A stretch of DNA of 49,756 bases. It comes from CAZFHP01 sp964519365. GTDB lineage: Bacteria > Babelota > Babeliae > Babelales > RVW-14. The notes beneath the pieces were generated by a model that was given only the letters and a program-made list of their open reading frames with translations, had not been told where the DNA came from and searched no databases. The position numbers and the translations under genes were made by a program. The stretch is taken from contig CAZFHP010000004.1 of the NCBI GenBank assembly GCA_964519365.1, positions 1-49,756 on the forward strand. The letters run 5' to 3'. Below are positions 22,968-31,951 of this stretch, one piece after another. The first letter of the stretch is position 1, and every line of letters starts with the position of its first letter.

Positions 22968-24833
22968 CTAGATATCTAATGGTTCAAAACCACCCATGAG
23001 TCGTTTATAATATTCAGATTTCTTTTTAAGTTTGTCATGTGTGTAAAATAAAATATCTTTTTCTTTTGCAATAAGTGAGAAATCTAAAATACCAACAGCG
23101 TTACTAATTGTTCGTAATCTATGTGCGATGACCATTGTCACGGCATCTTGTGCAAGCGTGCTAATCATGTCAGTAATTGCCCGTTCGCTAATCTCATCAA
23201 GACTACTTGTTGGTTCATCGATTAAAATCAGAGCTGGCTTAAAATACGATGCCCGCAGATAAAGATTGGCAAAATTGAGCCGTTGGCGTTGTCCGCCAGA
23301 AAGATTAAGCCCGCCTTCGCCAATAAACGTATCAAGCCCATTTTTTACTTCAAAGAGATTCCATAAGCCGACTTTTTGTAAGATATCTGTTAATTGCTCG
23401 TCTGAGTAGGCATATTTTTTCGGATTACGTTTTTTGTCGTATTTTTCGACAGGAAGACCAAAAAGAAGATTATATCGCAATGTTCCGCGAACACTTGTGG
23501 CAACTTGGCCCTGTAGGGCTATCAACTGTTGACGGGCTGAATCGTCGATGTGGTAAATATCTATATCGTTAATTAATACGTCACCAGATGTTGGTTTTAG
23601 TTGTCCGCCAAGAAGCAAGATAAGCGTACTTTTACCAATTCCAGAAGGGCCAATAATCCCATAAAGATTGTGTTCTTTGTTTTTGGCAACGTTTAAAATT
23701 AAGTTGTGATCATCAAATATTTTTGCCGTTGGGGTATAATCAAAAAATAAGTTTTTAGCCATTATTGAGATATTATTTTGTTTTACCGAGAGATCTAAAA
23801 CACATTGGTCAATGGCAGGCTTAAGAACAGGGAATGTTTGTTGTCCGAAGTTTTGTATGTACGTGAATAAATCTTGAATGCGCGTTATAGACCTCATAAT
23901 GTATCGAATCGGTCGTTCGATTCGAACGACTTTGTATGTGCCGCGCAAGTACGAAAGCACAAGGGATACTCCTATTGGGATGCTCATGTTTCCGTATTGT
24001 ATAGCTGTAAAAATATAATAACTGAGAATAAATAGGCTACATAAGTACGTTAACTTTATGCTTTCGTAAAATAAATTAAACGAGAACCATAGGTTTCCTT
24101 CTTTTCGTATTAAACGAGATGTTTTGCGTTTTAGTCTATTGTTTAATTGATTGCTTGAAAAAGTAGTACGAATAAGATGAATTTGTGCTAGATTTTCAAC
24201 ACTAACGTTGCGAAACTTATCATCAGCTTTAATTACTTTTTTTTCTTGCGGCTGAATAGAAAAAAACGTAATAAGTATCGTGAGTATCATGATAAGTGCC
24301 AAAAATGCAGATGCTATAATTCCCAGCTTCCAGCTATAAAACGATAGTGAGATAATAACAGTTATGATTCCTACTATTGTTTCAAGAAGGTCGAGATAGC
24401 AGGCGTCGAGAAATTCTTCATATGTTCGGGATGCTCGTTCGATCTTGCCTAAAATAGTTCCGCTTGAGCGTCGGGCATGATAAATAGGATCGACTTTTAA
24501 GAACCATTGATGAGCGCCATAGCGGGTGCTATGCATTGCTCGTAGCTCAAGAGTTGCGAGTGATACTCTAGAAAAATATTCAAGAATATAAAGAAGGGCC
24601 CAGATTCCAAAGAAATACAAAAGATATTCGAGTTGATTTTGTGCAAAAATCCATCCAATAAAAATAACAGATAAGGGGCGAAAGATATTAACAAGTGTTT
24701 CGATAACAAAGCTAAAGATAAAGAAAAATTTTTGCTGGATAACAACGTGCCACCAGGGCTTTTCAAAGTCTATTGGTAGTAGCGTTAAATTACTTTTGAG
24801 ATACTCGAATAGAGAAAAACTTTTTTTATTCAC
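22968..24833 (-). CDS. ABC exporter, fused permease and ATPase
   Basis: This 621-residue half-transporter has an N-terminal membrane domain (about residues 25-320, six helices expected) and a C-terminal nucleotide-binding domain. The latter has Walker A GPSGIGKST, signature LSGGQRQR, Walker B ALILIDEPTSSLDE and the switch His in VIAHRL. It forms an exporter homodimer for lipids, peptides or drugs; no C39 peptidase domain is present. The start is GTG 24833 after a G-rich GGGGTGGGG stretch. It is followed 13 bp later by the exported toroid protein, so the two are probably translated together. Confidence 0.9.
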   Translation of the reverse strand: MNKKSFSLFEYLKSNLTLLPIDFEKPWWHVVIQQKFFFIFSFVIETLVNIFRPLSVIFIGWIFAQNQLEYLLYFFGIWALLYILEYFSRVSLATLELRAMHSTRYGAHQWFLKVDPIYHARRSSGTILGKIERASRTYEEFLDACYLDLLETIVGIITVIISLSFYSWKLGIIASAFLALIMILTILITFFSIQPQEKKVIKADDKFRNVSVENLAQIHLIRTTFSSNQLNNRLKRKTSRLIRKEGNLWFSFNLFYESIKLTYLCSLFILSYYIFTAIQYGNMSIPIGVSLVLSYLRGTYKVVRIERPIRYIMRSITRIQDLFTYIQNFGQQTFPVLKPAIDQCVLDLSVKQNNISIMAKNLFFDYTPTAKIFDDHNLILNVAKNKEHNLYGIIGPSGIGKSTLILLLGGQLKPTSGDVLINDIDIYHIDDSARQQLIALQGQVATSVRGTLRYNLLFGLPVEKYDKKRNPKKYAYSDEQLTDILQKVGLWNLFEVKNGLDTFIGEGGLNLSGGQRQRLNFANLYLRASYFKPALILIDEPTSSLDEISERAITDMISTLAQDAVTMVIAHRLRTISNAVGILDFSLIAKEKDILFYTHDKLKKKSEYYKRLMGGFEPLDI

Positions 24834-24925
24834 AACCCCACCCCTTTTCCTAAATACTTATCGTTACGCTATTCACGTAACTAGTCTAAAAAAAAGGGCG
24901 ATAGAATCACAAGAGTTTTTGATAA

Positions 24926-25543
24926 TCAAGAATATTGGGGGTATTTTTTTGGATTATACGTATGTATGGCCCACTTTTTACTTTCCCAAATTGATATCAA
25001 AAAGCGCTTCGCTGGGCATTGAGCTTCTGTGTACCCGTATTTTGAGCTTAATTGCTTTAAAGCCTCTTTTTTGTTTTTGTGTTGCTTATACAAAAACCAT
25101 AACGCAGCGGCTTCTCCTGTGCGATTTGTTCCATTATAGCAGTGGATTAGTATAGGTGTTTTTTCTGTGTCGTATGCGTCTAAGAGTTTTAAAAGATTCT
25201 CTTTTGATGGTAATGTCCGTGCTTGCATAGGGATACTTACGAGTTTGACGTTATGTTCTTGGGTGACCCGTTGTTCTGTCTTGAACCATCGAGATTTTTT
25301 GTTTTCCCCTCGCAAATTTATAATAGTCTTGATTTTATATTTTTGTATGTATTTCCTGAGTTTTTTTTCAGACAATTGTCCTGATCGATAGAGTTTCTTT
25401 TCTTCGACCGGGTGAAAGTTGCTATTTTTTTTTTGTGATTGTTTTTTCTGGGTGCATGACTTTGTTTTGATTGTGTTTGCTGCATTTATAACTATGGTGT
25501 ACATACACGACAAAAAAATAAAATAAATTATTTTTTTTTTCAT
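24926..25543 (-). CDS. Exported dual-specificity/tyrosine phosphatase
   Basis: This 205-residue protein has a signal peptide (MKKKIIYFIFLSCMYTIVINAA) and a cysteine phosphatase domain. The core FHPVEEKKLYRSGQLSEKKL, IKTIINLRGE, IPMQARTLP and LIHCYNGTNRTGEAAAL gives the HC-x5-R loop with Cys135 and Arg141. This is the pattern of bacterial DSP-like phosphatases that act on phosphotyrosine or phosphoinositides. Being exported, it would meet envelope or host substrates. It lies 20 bp after the PLP decarboxylase and 92 bp before the ABC exporter, in the same direction. The ribosome site is weak. Confidence 0.87.
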   Translation of the reverse strand: MKKKIIYFIFLSCMYTIVINAANTIKTKSCTQKKQSQKKNSNFHPVEEKKLYRSGQLSEKKLRKYIQKYKIKTIINLRGENKKSRWFKTEQRVTQEHNVKLVSIPMQARTLPSKENLLKLLDAYDTEKTPILIHCYNGTNRTGEAAALWFLYKQHKNKKEALKQLSSKYGYTEAQCPAKRFLISIWESKKWAIHTYNPKKYPQYS

Positions 25544-25563
25544 ATATTTTTTTTCTCGTAATA

Positions 25564-27096
25564 TTAGTGCTCGAGTTCTTTTGCAATATGTTCGATTTCT
25601 TTGAAAAAATCATCGACGTCTTTTTTTGTCATATCACTATACACAAACATTGGTCTGAGAACGAGTTTGTTGTTGACAATTGTTTGATTAGCCATCCATT
25701 TTCCAGCAGTAAGTAGTCGTTCTCGTAAGGTAAAGTTAAATGAATTGATCTCGACAGGATTATTACCGGTTTTAAGAAAATCTGGAAGATAATAAAAGCA
25801 TACTGGTAAAAATTGTACAGGGCATGCAAGAACAAGATTGACATGTGATAAAATTTTTTGTTCAGCATATTTGGCAAGATCAACAAGGTGGTCAATGCGT
25901 CGAGTATAGCCATTCTCGCCATAGTATTTCCAATCAAGCCATAGTTTAAGTGCATCAACCCGTCGTCCACATTGCATTGACATAGCTCTTAAGTTATAAC
26001 ATGGTTCGGCATCATAATCGTATCTGTTTTTACAATTATGGAGACTTAAATGATAATCTTCTTTTTTTACATGATTTATACTTTTTAAAATACCCGGTTT
26101 GTTAAACAAAATAGTTGAGCACATTAATGGGATAGATATAACCTTATGAAAATCCCACGTTACAGAATCTGCTTGTTCTATGCCTTGCAGTCGATACCGT
26201 TGTTTTTTTGAAAAAAGGCAACATCCTCCAAATGCAGCATCGACATGACACCATAAGTCATATTTTTTTGCTATGCGTGCAACATCTTGGATAGAATCAA
26301 AAGCTCCAAGGACAGTTGTTCCTGCCGCTGCGGCAACAAAAAATGGTTTTAATCCTTTGTCTAAAGCACACAAGATTTCTTTTTCTAGTTCAGGGACAAG
26401 CATTTTCCCTTGAGCATCAGATTTTATTTTTATAAGATTGTTCATTCCTAAGCCTAAAAGATTGAGACTTCTGACAAAAGAATAATGTGCTTGATCAGAA
26501 ACAAATGCAACCAATTTTTGTGGTGATTCATACACGCCTGTGTTTTTAGCTTCAGGTAACGCTTTTTGCCGTGCAGCAAAAAGTGCAATTAAATTGGCAT
26601 TACTTCCTCCGGTAACGAAGATTCCTTCTCCTTGTGTAAATCCAACAAGAGAACATAACTTTTGTATAAGTTCTTTTTCAATCAGAGTTGCTACTGGGGC
26701 GCATTCATACGTATACATCGGTGCGTTTGTTAATGCAGTAATAACCTCACCCCAAAATGCGGGGACTGATACTCCGGCAAATGTTTGATTGCAAAATCGT
26801 TTGCTGCCGACACGAGTGCCATAGTTAAGATAACAGGAAATAAATTCACGTAATTTTTCTAAAGATTCTCCGTCTGAAGAAATTGAAAAATCTATTTTTT
26901 CCCGTAACTCGTCTGGTGATAAAAATTTAGTAATTGGAATGTCAAGGTTGTCATGATCAAGAACATATTGCTTTATGGTTTCTATAAATTCTGGAGCCAG
27001 ATAGCTTTTAGGATTATGGCCTGTAGCATATAAATATGTATTGCCTGCATATGCCAAGCATAAAAAAGTAAAAACTATTTTATTAAAGTTTATCAT
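25564..27096 (-). CDS. Exported group II PLP decarboxylase (glutamate/cysteine-sulfinate decarboxylase-like)
   Basis: This 510-residue fold-type I PLP enzyme matches the GAD/CSAD branch: KRFCNQTFAG, MYTYECAPVATLIEKE, the PLP-ring stacking DQAHYSF, HVDAAFGG (284-291) and the Schiff-base Lys318 in WDFHK. Unusually it carries an N-terminal signal peptide (MINFNKIVFTFLCLAYAGNT, cleavage near LYA). It begins 4 bp after the cysteine dioxygenase-like gene. In the known pathway CDO makes cysteine sulfinate, which CSAD decarboxylates to hypotaurine. Glutamate or another amino acid is possible as substrate. Export of a PLP enzyme is odd and implies action outside the cytosol. Confidence 0.88.
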   Translation of the reverse strand: MINFNKIVFTFLCLAYAGNTYLYATGHNPKSYLAPEFIETIKQYVLDHDNLDIPITKFLSPDELREKIDFSISSDGESLEKLREFISCYLNYGTRVGSKRFCNQTFAGVSVPAFWGEVITALTNAPMYTYECAPVATLIEKELIQKLCSLVGFTQGEGIFVTGGSNANLIALFAARQKALPEAKNTGVYESPQKLVAFVSDQAHYSFVRSLNLLGLGMNNLIKIKSDAQGKMLVPELEKEILCALDKGLKPFFVAAAAGTTVLGAFDSIQDVARIAKKYDLWCHVDAAFGGCCLFSKKQRYRLQGIEQADSVTWDFHKVISIPLMCSTILFNKPGILKSINHVKKEDYHLSLHNCKNRYDYDAEPCYNLRAMSMQCGRRVDALKLWLDWKYYGENGYTRRIDHLVDLAKYAEQKILSHVNLVLACPVQFLPVCFYYLPDFLKTGNNPVEINSFNFTLRERLLTAGKWMANQTIVNNKLVLRPMFVYSDMTKKDVDDFFKEIEHIAKELEH

Positions 27097-27100
27097 GAAT

Positions 27101-27694
27101 TTATCGTGTTTCTTCTGGTGCTACTAGTTTACCATGAATGCTATGGTATCCCAATGGTGTTTTAATTATTTGATTTGTTTTAAGATCATAGACAATATAT
27201 TCTTTGCATGGATTTGTTGATAGCTGCAAAGATATTACTTGCTTGTCGGTATTATTTATAGCTTGGTGAATTGAAACGGGACCATCAATAGAACCAGCAT
27301 TTACTTTTTGTGTCGTGAGTTTTTTCAGAAGTGATTGTGCGCCGGTAGCTTCTTTTTGATAGTTTATGATACTTAACGTTCCTAGTTCTATTCTAAAAAA
27401 GCATTTTTCTCCATCATGATTAATAATAGCACTATGTTGCCCTGGATTAAAGCACATAAGTGTAAGCTCAAATGCAGGGTCTTTGTGTATAAGATTTCTT
27501 GTGTAGCGAGCGTTAGAAAAAAATGTATAAGGCTCTAACAGATCTAAAGAAAAAGAATTTTTTTGAAGAATTTTAAAAATTTCTTTTTCTGGAAAGTCAT
27601 GATATGAAAGCTTATTTATTTTTTCAACAAATTCACTCATTGCTATGCTTGGTTCAATAACGTATCCGCCTTTTTTCTTGTTACTCTCTGCCAT
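27101..27694 (-). CDS. Cysteine dioxygenase-like cupin with altered iron site
   Basis: This 197-residue protein aligns with type I cysteine dioxygenase: YTRNL (substrate Arg), LTLMCFNPGQHSAIINHDGE, KCFF and SIHQAINN. The CDO metal site is H-x-H plus a later His. Here the first His is Ile91, while His93 and His143 are kept, and the crosslink Cys is Cys98. The active-site Tyr position reads Ser159. The enzyme may have changed chemistry, or lost it. An AAAGGA site precedes ATG 27694; there is no signal peptide. It is co-transcribed with the decarboxylase (4-bp gap), the usual hypotaurine gene order. Confidence 0.78.
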   Translation of the reverse strand: MAESNKKKGGYVIEPSIAMSEFVEKINKLSYHDFPEKEIFKILQKNSFSLDLLEPYTFFSNARYTRNLIHKDPAFELTLMCFNPGQHSAIINHDGEKCFFRIELGTLSIINYQKEATGAQSLLKKLTTQKVNAGSIDGPVSIHQAINNTDKQVISLQLSTNPCKEYIVYDLKTNQIIKTPLGYHSIHGKLVAPEETR

Positions 27695-27852
27695 TTTTTT
27701 TCCTTTATTTTTTTTAACCCTATGGTTCTTATGTGTTTTAAGACTCTATTATAGTAGTTTACATGAATTTTGTTGCAAATTAAATCTTTTTTATCATACT
27801 GTCCTTCATGTTGTAAATAATAGTTTCTTTAAAAAAAGAGGGCTTTGCCTGT

Positions 27853-28233
27853 ATGAATAATATTGATTTGTTGCAAAAAGCACGTGAGACTATGAAGCAT
27901 GCGTATTCAAAATATTCAAATTTTCAGGTAGGGGCTGCTCTTTTGACAAAAGATGGTCGAGTATACACTGGGTGTAATATCGAAAATTCTTCTTACGGGG
28001 CTGCTATTTGTGCTGAACGTGTAGCTTTTGTTAAAGCAATTTCTGAAGGGGCTCGAGATTTTCAAGCTCTTGCTTTGACAAGTTCTAATGGCAAAGATGT
28101 TTATCCATGTGGAATTTGCCGGCAATTTATGTCAGAATTTGGGCTTGATTTAAAAATTATAGTCGAAGATAACGATACATATAAAGAACACGTACTTAAA
28201 GATTTATTGCCTGCAGCGTTTACGTCGTTTTAA
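27853..28233 (+). CDS. cdd: Cytidine deaminase
   Basis: This 126-residue homotetrameric-type enzyme deaminates cytidine to uridine. It has YSNFQVGAALLTKDG, the zinc and catalytic motif CNIENSSYGAAICAERVA (C-A-E) and PCGICRQFMSEF (P-C-x-x-C). It is divergent from the CDO-like gene (158-bp spacer) and its 3' end overlaps the convergent PLP gene by 14 bp. It complements upp in pyrimidine salvage. Confidence 0.94.
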   Translation: MNNIDLLQKARETMKHAYSKYSNFQVGAALLTKDGRVYTGCNIENSSYGAAICAERVAFVKAISEGARDFQALALTSSNGKDVYPCGICRQFMSEFGLDLKIIVEDNDTYKEHVLKDLLPAAFTSF

Positions 28234-30403
28234 GATTATTTTCGAAAACACTGTAATATTTTCCAATGATCGATAATTTTTCAAGAAGAGCTTTATCATG
28301 TGTGAGTTCTTCTTGAATTGTCTTTTGTGCCATATTGTTGACCATTGGAGCGCTTAATGCGATACGCAAAATATTTAGTTCTTTTTCGCTATCAGCAAGT
28401 TTAACCGGTTGCCCGATGAGAAATTTTTGAGACAAAATATTTTTTTCGTGACTGGTTGCTTCAGGTGGTAAATTTTGTGAAAGATCTTTGGTAAGCCATA
28501 AATGCACTTTTTTTATGTCTTGATTTGTTAGTTTGTGTGTATGGTTTTTTGGCTTAAAAAGAATTGGGATGATCGTATTTTTCCCGGCGAGCATAATCGT
28601 GTTATCTGGAGTGTAAAAATTAGGACCATGATCTTCAAGTAATTCTATATGTTCTGTTTGTAGTGCTAATTTTTTAACGCCATGCGCCCAGTCTTGTATG
28701 ATAGTATCAGTGTGCTTAGATTCAAGAGTGTTAAACATGTGCATGTTATGTAAAGCAACGGTCCAGCGTAATAATAACCCGGCGTTTTTCCAACCAGGAA
28801 GTTTTTGAGCAAGGCTTGTTAACTTTGGAGTAATATCGCTTTGGGTTAGATAGTCGCCAAAGCCCTCTGGAACAGTAAGATTATTATCTTTAAATTCGTG
28901 AGATTCGTTTTCTGGGAGTAAAACAGCTCCGCAGAAAGAAGTTCCCGCAAAAAACTTTGAGCCAGTAATAAAGACACAGAAATCGTTATCAAGATATTCT
29001 TGGAGCATGCTTTTTTTGCATCGTATTTGTGCTGCATCTACGACAATAATAAGTGATTGCCCATATCTCTCTTTCATGCGTTTGGTAAATGCTAACGTCG
29101 GCGTAGCATACCCTGTTTTTGATGCGTCAACAAAGTGTAAAATTGCGATTTGATTTTTTTGTGTTATCGCTTCGTCAAGAATTTTTTTAATTTTTTCTTC
29201 AAGTTCTTTTTCGTTCTCAAGTTTTCCAGAGTGTTTATTTCGTCCGGGTAGTTCGAGCATTTCTATTGCGTGCTCTGGAACACCATTAATTAACGATTTA
29301 TTGGGCACAGTAGAGCCGCGAGGAACAAGCGGGCTAAAATGTTTGCACGAAGCAGCAAGTGCGCTGCCACTGCCGACTTCTCCTGCTGCTGTAACTATAT
29401 TTAGTATGTGTGGGTAATTGTGGTTGCTTATTTTTTTGTTTTGTTGCTTGTCATATCGGGCAAGAGCAAGAAGATTAAATACTATTTCTGAAGTCGTACC
29501 TGATGGTGTAACAATAACATGCGTATCAGATGAAAGATCTAATTCGCGTGTGATATTTGTGCGTACTTTATGCATACATGACGTAAACATATGATTAAGT
29601 TTATTTTCTATCGTTGCAACAATAAGGTCATTGCGAAGCTTTTCTGTTTTGTAAAACGCTTCATGTGTTGGAAACGATGTTGTACTGCTTGAGCGTGAGA
29701 TTATATCGTTTGTAGGAATAGGTGCTGTTAAGTACTTATTTACTTTTTTTTCTGGACATACTAGTAACCTATCGTCACCACCATGTGTCATTAAAATATG
29801 GGTGGGTATCGCAAGAAACAGAGCTGGTGTTGCTAGGTTTATTGCTTGATCGATAGAATTTTTAATATCACGGTTATTATCTTGATAATCTGTGCACAGA
29901 TAAGAACCTAACATGTGCGCAATTTGTATGTGTGAAGCGTCATGTGTAACAAGCTTTTCGTAATCACATAATAACGTATATTCTCTTTCAGATTCGTTTT
30001 TGATAATCGTTTTGTATTGTTCTTTTTTTGTTGTATCCCAGGTGTTCCAAAAATACAAAGAAAAGTGCTTTGCCAGAATTTCACATGCTAAATGTTTGAC
30101 GAGTGTTTTCTCAGAAGTTTTTTGTGTAAGCGTTGCAAATTGCAGAGCATATGCCATGTCAATGGAAGTATTAAGTGTGTTCGTGGGCGTTTTGCTATGA
30201 ATTTTCACGTGCCCATTTTCACATTTCGGTGAAAAATATTCTATGTGATTAACAATATCAATAGCTATGTTTGGCGTTATAAAGCCTTGTAGTGCTGGTT
30301 CTGAAACAGTAAAATCTGTTATCCAGGGGTTAGAAAAAAGATTTGTATTCATGATAATCAATAATAATACTATTATTCCGTTTAGTTTATGTGTTGTTTT
30401 CAT
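28220..30403 (-). CDS. Exported 727-residue PLP-dependent enzyme of unknown reaction
   Basis: Signal peptide MKTTHKLNGIIVLLLIIMNT. Residues 25-240 match nothing I recognise. The rest is a fold-type I PLP domain: VTPSGTTSEIVFNLLAL (phosphate loop, 298-314), FVDASKTGYATP, VVDAAQIR (454-461, the Asp that pairs with the pyridine nitrogen) and the likely Schiff-base Lys483 in ITGSKFFAG. The pattern is closest to class V aminotransferases/cysteine desulfurases or the decarboxylase group, but length and N-terminal part are unusual. No ribosome site is obvious. It is the second exported PLP enzyme in the region, after the decarboxylase. Confidence 0.78.
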   Translation of the reverse strand: MKTTHKLNGIIVLLLIIMNTNLFSNPWITDFTVSEPALQGFITPNIAIDIVNHIEYFSPKCENGHVKIHSKTPTNTLNTSIDMAYALQFATLTQKTSEKTLVKHLACEILAKHFSLYFWNTWDTTKKEQYKTIIKNESEREYTLLCDYEKLVTHDASHIQIAHMLGSYLCTDYQDNNRDIKNSIDQAINLATPALFLAIPTHILMTHGGDDRLLVCPEKKVNKYLTAPIPTNDIISRSSSTTSFPTHEAFYKTEKLRNDLIVATIENKLNHMFTSCMHKVRTNITRELDLSSDTHVIVTPSGTTSEIVFNLLALARYDKQQNKKISNHNYPHILNIVTAAGEVGSGSALAASCKHFSPLVPRGSTVPNKSLINGVPEHAIEMLELPGRNKHSGKLENEKELEEKIKKILDEAITQKNQIAILHFVDASKTGYATPTLAFTKRMKERYGQSLIIVVDAAQIRCKKSMLQEYLDNDFCVFITGSKFFAGTSFCGAVLLPENESHEFKDNNLTVPEGFGDYLTQSDITPKLTSLAQKLPGWKNAGLLLRWTVALHNMHMFNTLESKHTDTIIQDWAHGVKKLALQTEHIELLEDHGPNFYTPDNTIMLAGKNTIIPILFKPKNHTHKLTNQDIKKVHLWLTKDLSQNLPPEATSHEKNILSQKFLIGQPVKLADSEKELNILRIALSAPMVNNMAQKTIQEELTHDKALLEKLSIIGKYYSVFENNLKTT

Positions 30404-30626
30404 TTACTTTTTTAGTGTAAAAAAAATTAGCGAGTTACGCGTCTTCTTTTACATTATTATAGTTTTCTTGTTTTGTGAATTTTATTTTGTGTATCATGTT
30501 AAAAGAAAAATATTTATATGTTTTTTTATCTTCTTTGGGAGGGTGTTATGAGCTGAGAAAAAAATCTCGGGATCTTTTCGAGAGTATTTAATGGTATTGT
30601 TGGGTCGATAATAATAGGAGTTTATA

Positions 30627-31868
30627 ATGAAGAAGTTGTCTGTAATTTTAGCTTTAGTGTGCTTATTGCATGTTCCTGCGATTTTTTCTTTAGGATCTTT
30701 TGATTGTGAAGTTTCTTTGTCAGAGCTTGAACAGTCACGAGCCGATGAGGCTCTTAAGCATAATATTCCAGCAGATTCAACGTTTTTGATTGTTGATTTT
30801 AAGTTTTCTAAACATAAAAAACTTAAAATTCTTGAATTTGGGAATGGAACATATGCTGGTTTTAAAGTTTTGGATCATATGTGTGGACCAGGAAAAGTGT
30901 GGGCTGGATTGTGGCGGCACTTAAGAAATTTTAATATCCCGATATGGTATGTTGGTAACTATAGAGCGCGTCCAACAATTGTTGCATGGAATACGTTTTT
31001 GGGTCTTGGTGGGAAATATGCTAGAACTTTAACGGCGTTGGAAAAAGATTACAGCTTTAAACGATTAGCGCGTAAAGAATTAAAGCCATTACGAAAAATA
31101 GAAGACTATAAAGGGATCATTGTTTTAAAATGCTATAGACCATCAGAAAAAACTCTTGAAAAATTTAAAAAGAAATATCCCGGCTTTCTTTTGTTAAGTC
31201 AGGAAACAGACAAATATGTTAAAGACAAAAACGAAACCGATGCATTGTTTGATACAGACAAGTTAAAGAAATTTAGACCAAAGTCGTGTATTTATCCACG
31301 TAAATATCATGCAAAATTAGCAGAACAAGTAATCAATGACTTAAAGTGCAAATGGTATGTTATCAAGCCTATTTTTTGTGGTCGGGGTAATGGGATCTTG
31401 TTTGAACATAAGCGAGATCTAGACAAAGTTTTTAAGTTAATCTTAAAAGATTACAATAATAATTTACAGTGTGATAACACGTTTGATTTCAGACCAAATA
31501 ATCCAATGACATATCAATATTGGAAGTATGATAGAAACTCAGATTTTCTTGTAGAAGAATTTGTTCCATCAAAGCCTATAGCTGTTCAGGGTAAAAAGTA
31601 TGATGCAACTATTAGAACAGCCTTTGTCATGGAGTACTCTGGTGGTAAAATTCGTATTAAATTTTTTGATAGTTACTGGAAGCGTCCAATAAAAGGCTTA
31701 AAAGATAAAGGGACATTTAGAGAAAAGCACTTGTCTAAACACGCTCCAAATTATTATCAGTCTATTGGATGGCGAATTAACAGCAAAGACTTAGCTGACA
31801 TGTATAGTGAACTGAAAAAAGTTTTGCCTGATTTTTACATGAACATGTTGCTTGCCAATCAAAAGTAA
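30627..31868 (+). CDS. Exported ATP-grasp-like protein, copy 1
   Basis: This 413-residue protein has a signal peptide (MKKLSVILALVCLLHVPAIFS). Its C-terminal half looks like an ATP-grasp domain: WYVIKPIFCGRGNGI (Lys247 and Gly-rich loop), FLVEEFV (Glu310/311) and KKYDATIRTAFVMEY (324 onward). These resemble the nucleotide-binding elements of tubulin-tyrosine ligase and glutathione synthetase-type ligases. The N-terminal half has a conserved LKILEFGNGT element. ATP-grasp enzymes join carboxylates to amines or thiols using ATP. An AGGAG site precedes ATG 30627. The paralogue lies convergent at 31952. Function unproven. Confidence 0.72.
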   Translation: MKKLSVILALVCLLHVPAIFSLGSFDCEVSLSELEQSRADEALKHNIPADSTFLIVDFKFSKHKKLKILEFGNGTYAGFKVLDHMCGPGKVWAGLWRHLRNFNIPIWYVGNYRARPTIVAWNTFLGLGGKYARTLTALEKDYSFKRLARKELKPLRKIEDYKGIIVLKCYRPSEKTLEKFKKKYPGFLLLSQETDKYVKDKNETDALFDTDKLKKFRPKSCIYPRKYHAKLAEQVINDLKCKWYVIKPIFCGRGNGILFEHKRDLDKVFKLILKDYNNNLQCDNTFDFRPNNPMTYQYWKYDRNSDFLVEEFVPSKPIAVQGKKYDATIRTAFVMEYSGGKIRIKFFDSYWKRPIKGLKDKGTFREKHLSKHAPNYYQSIGWRINSKDLADMYSELKKVLPDFYMNMLLANQK

Positions 31869-31894
31869 TAATATTAGTGCAATAATACGTTACA

Positions 31895-31930
31895 AAAAGA
31901 GGTCCCTAGAAATTTCTAGGGACCTCTTTT
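31895..31930. terminator. Perfect 36-bp palindrome, bidirectional terminator
   Basis: AAAAGAGGTCCCTAGAAA and its exact reverse complement form an 18-bp-arm palindrome between the two convergent ATP-grasp-like genes. Flanking A-runs and T-runs give a strong hairpin with a T tract in either direction, so it can stop both transcripts. Confidence 0.85.
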
Positions 31931-31951
31931 CCTGTAAAAAATTTAAAAATT

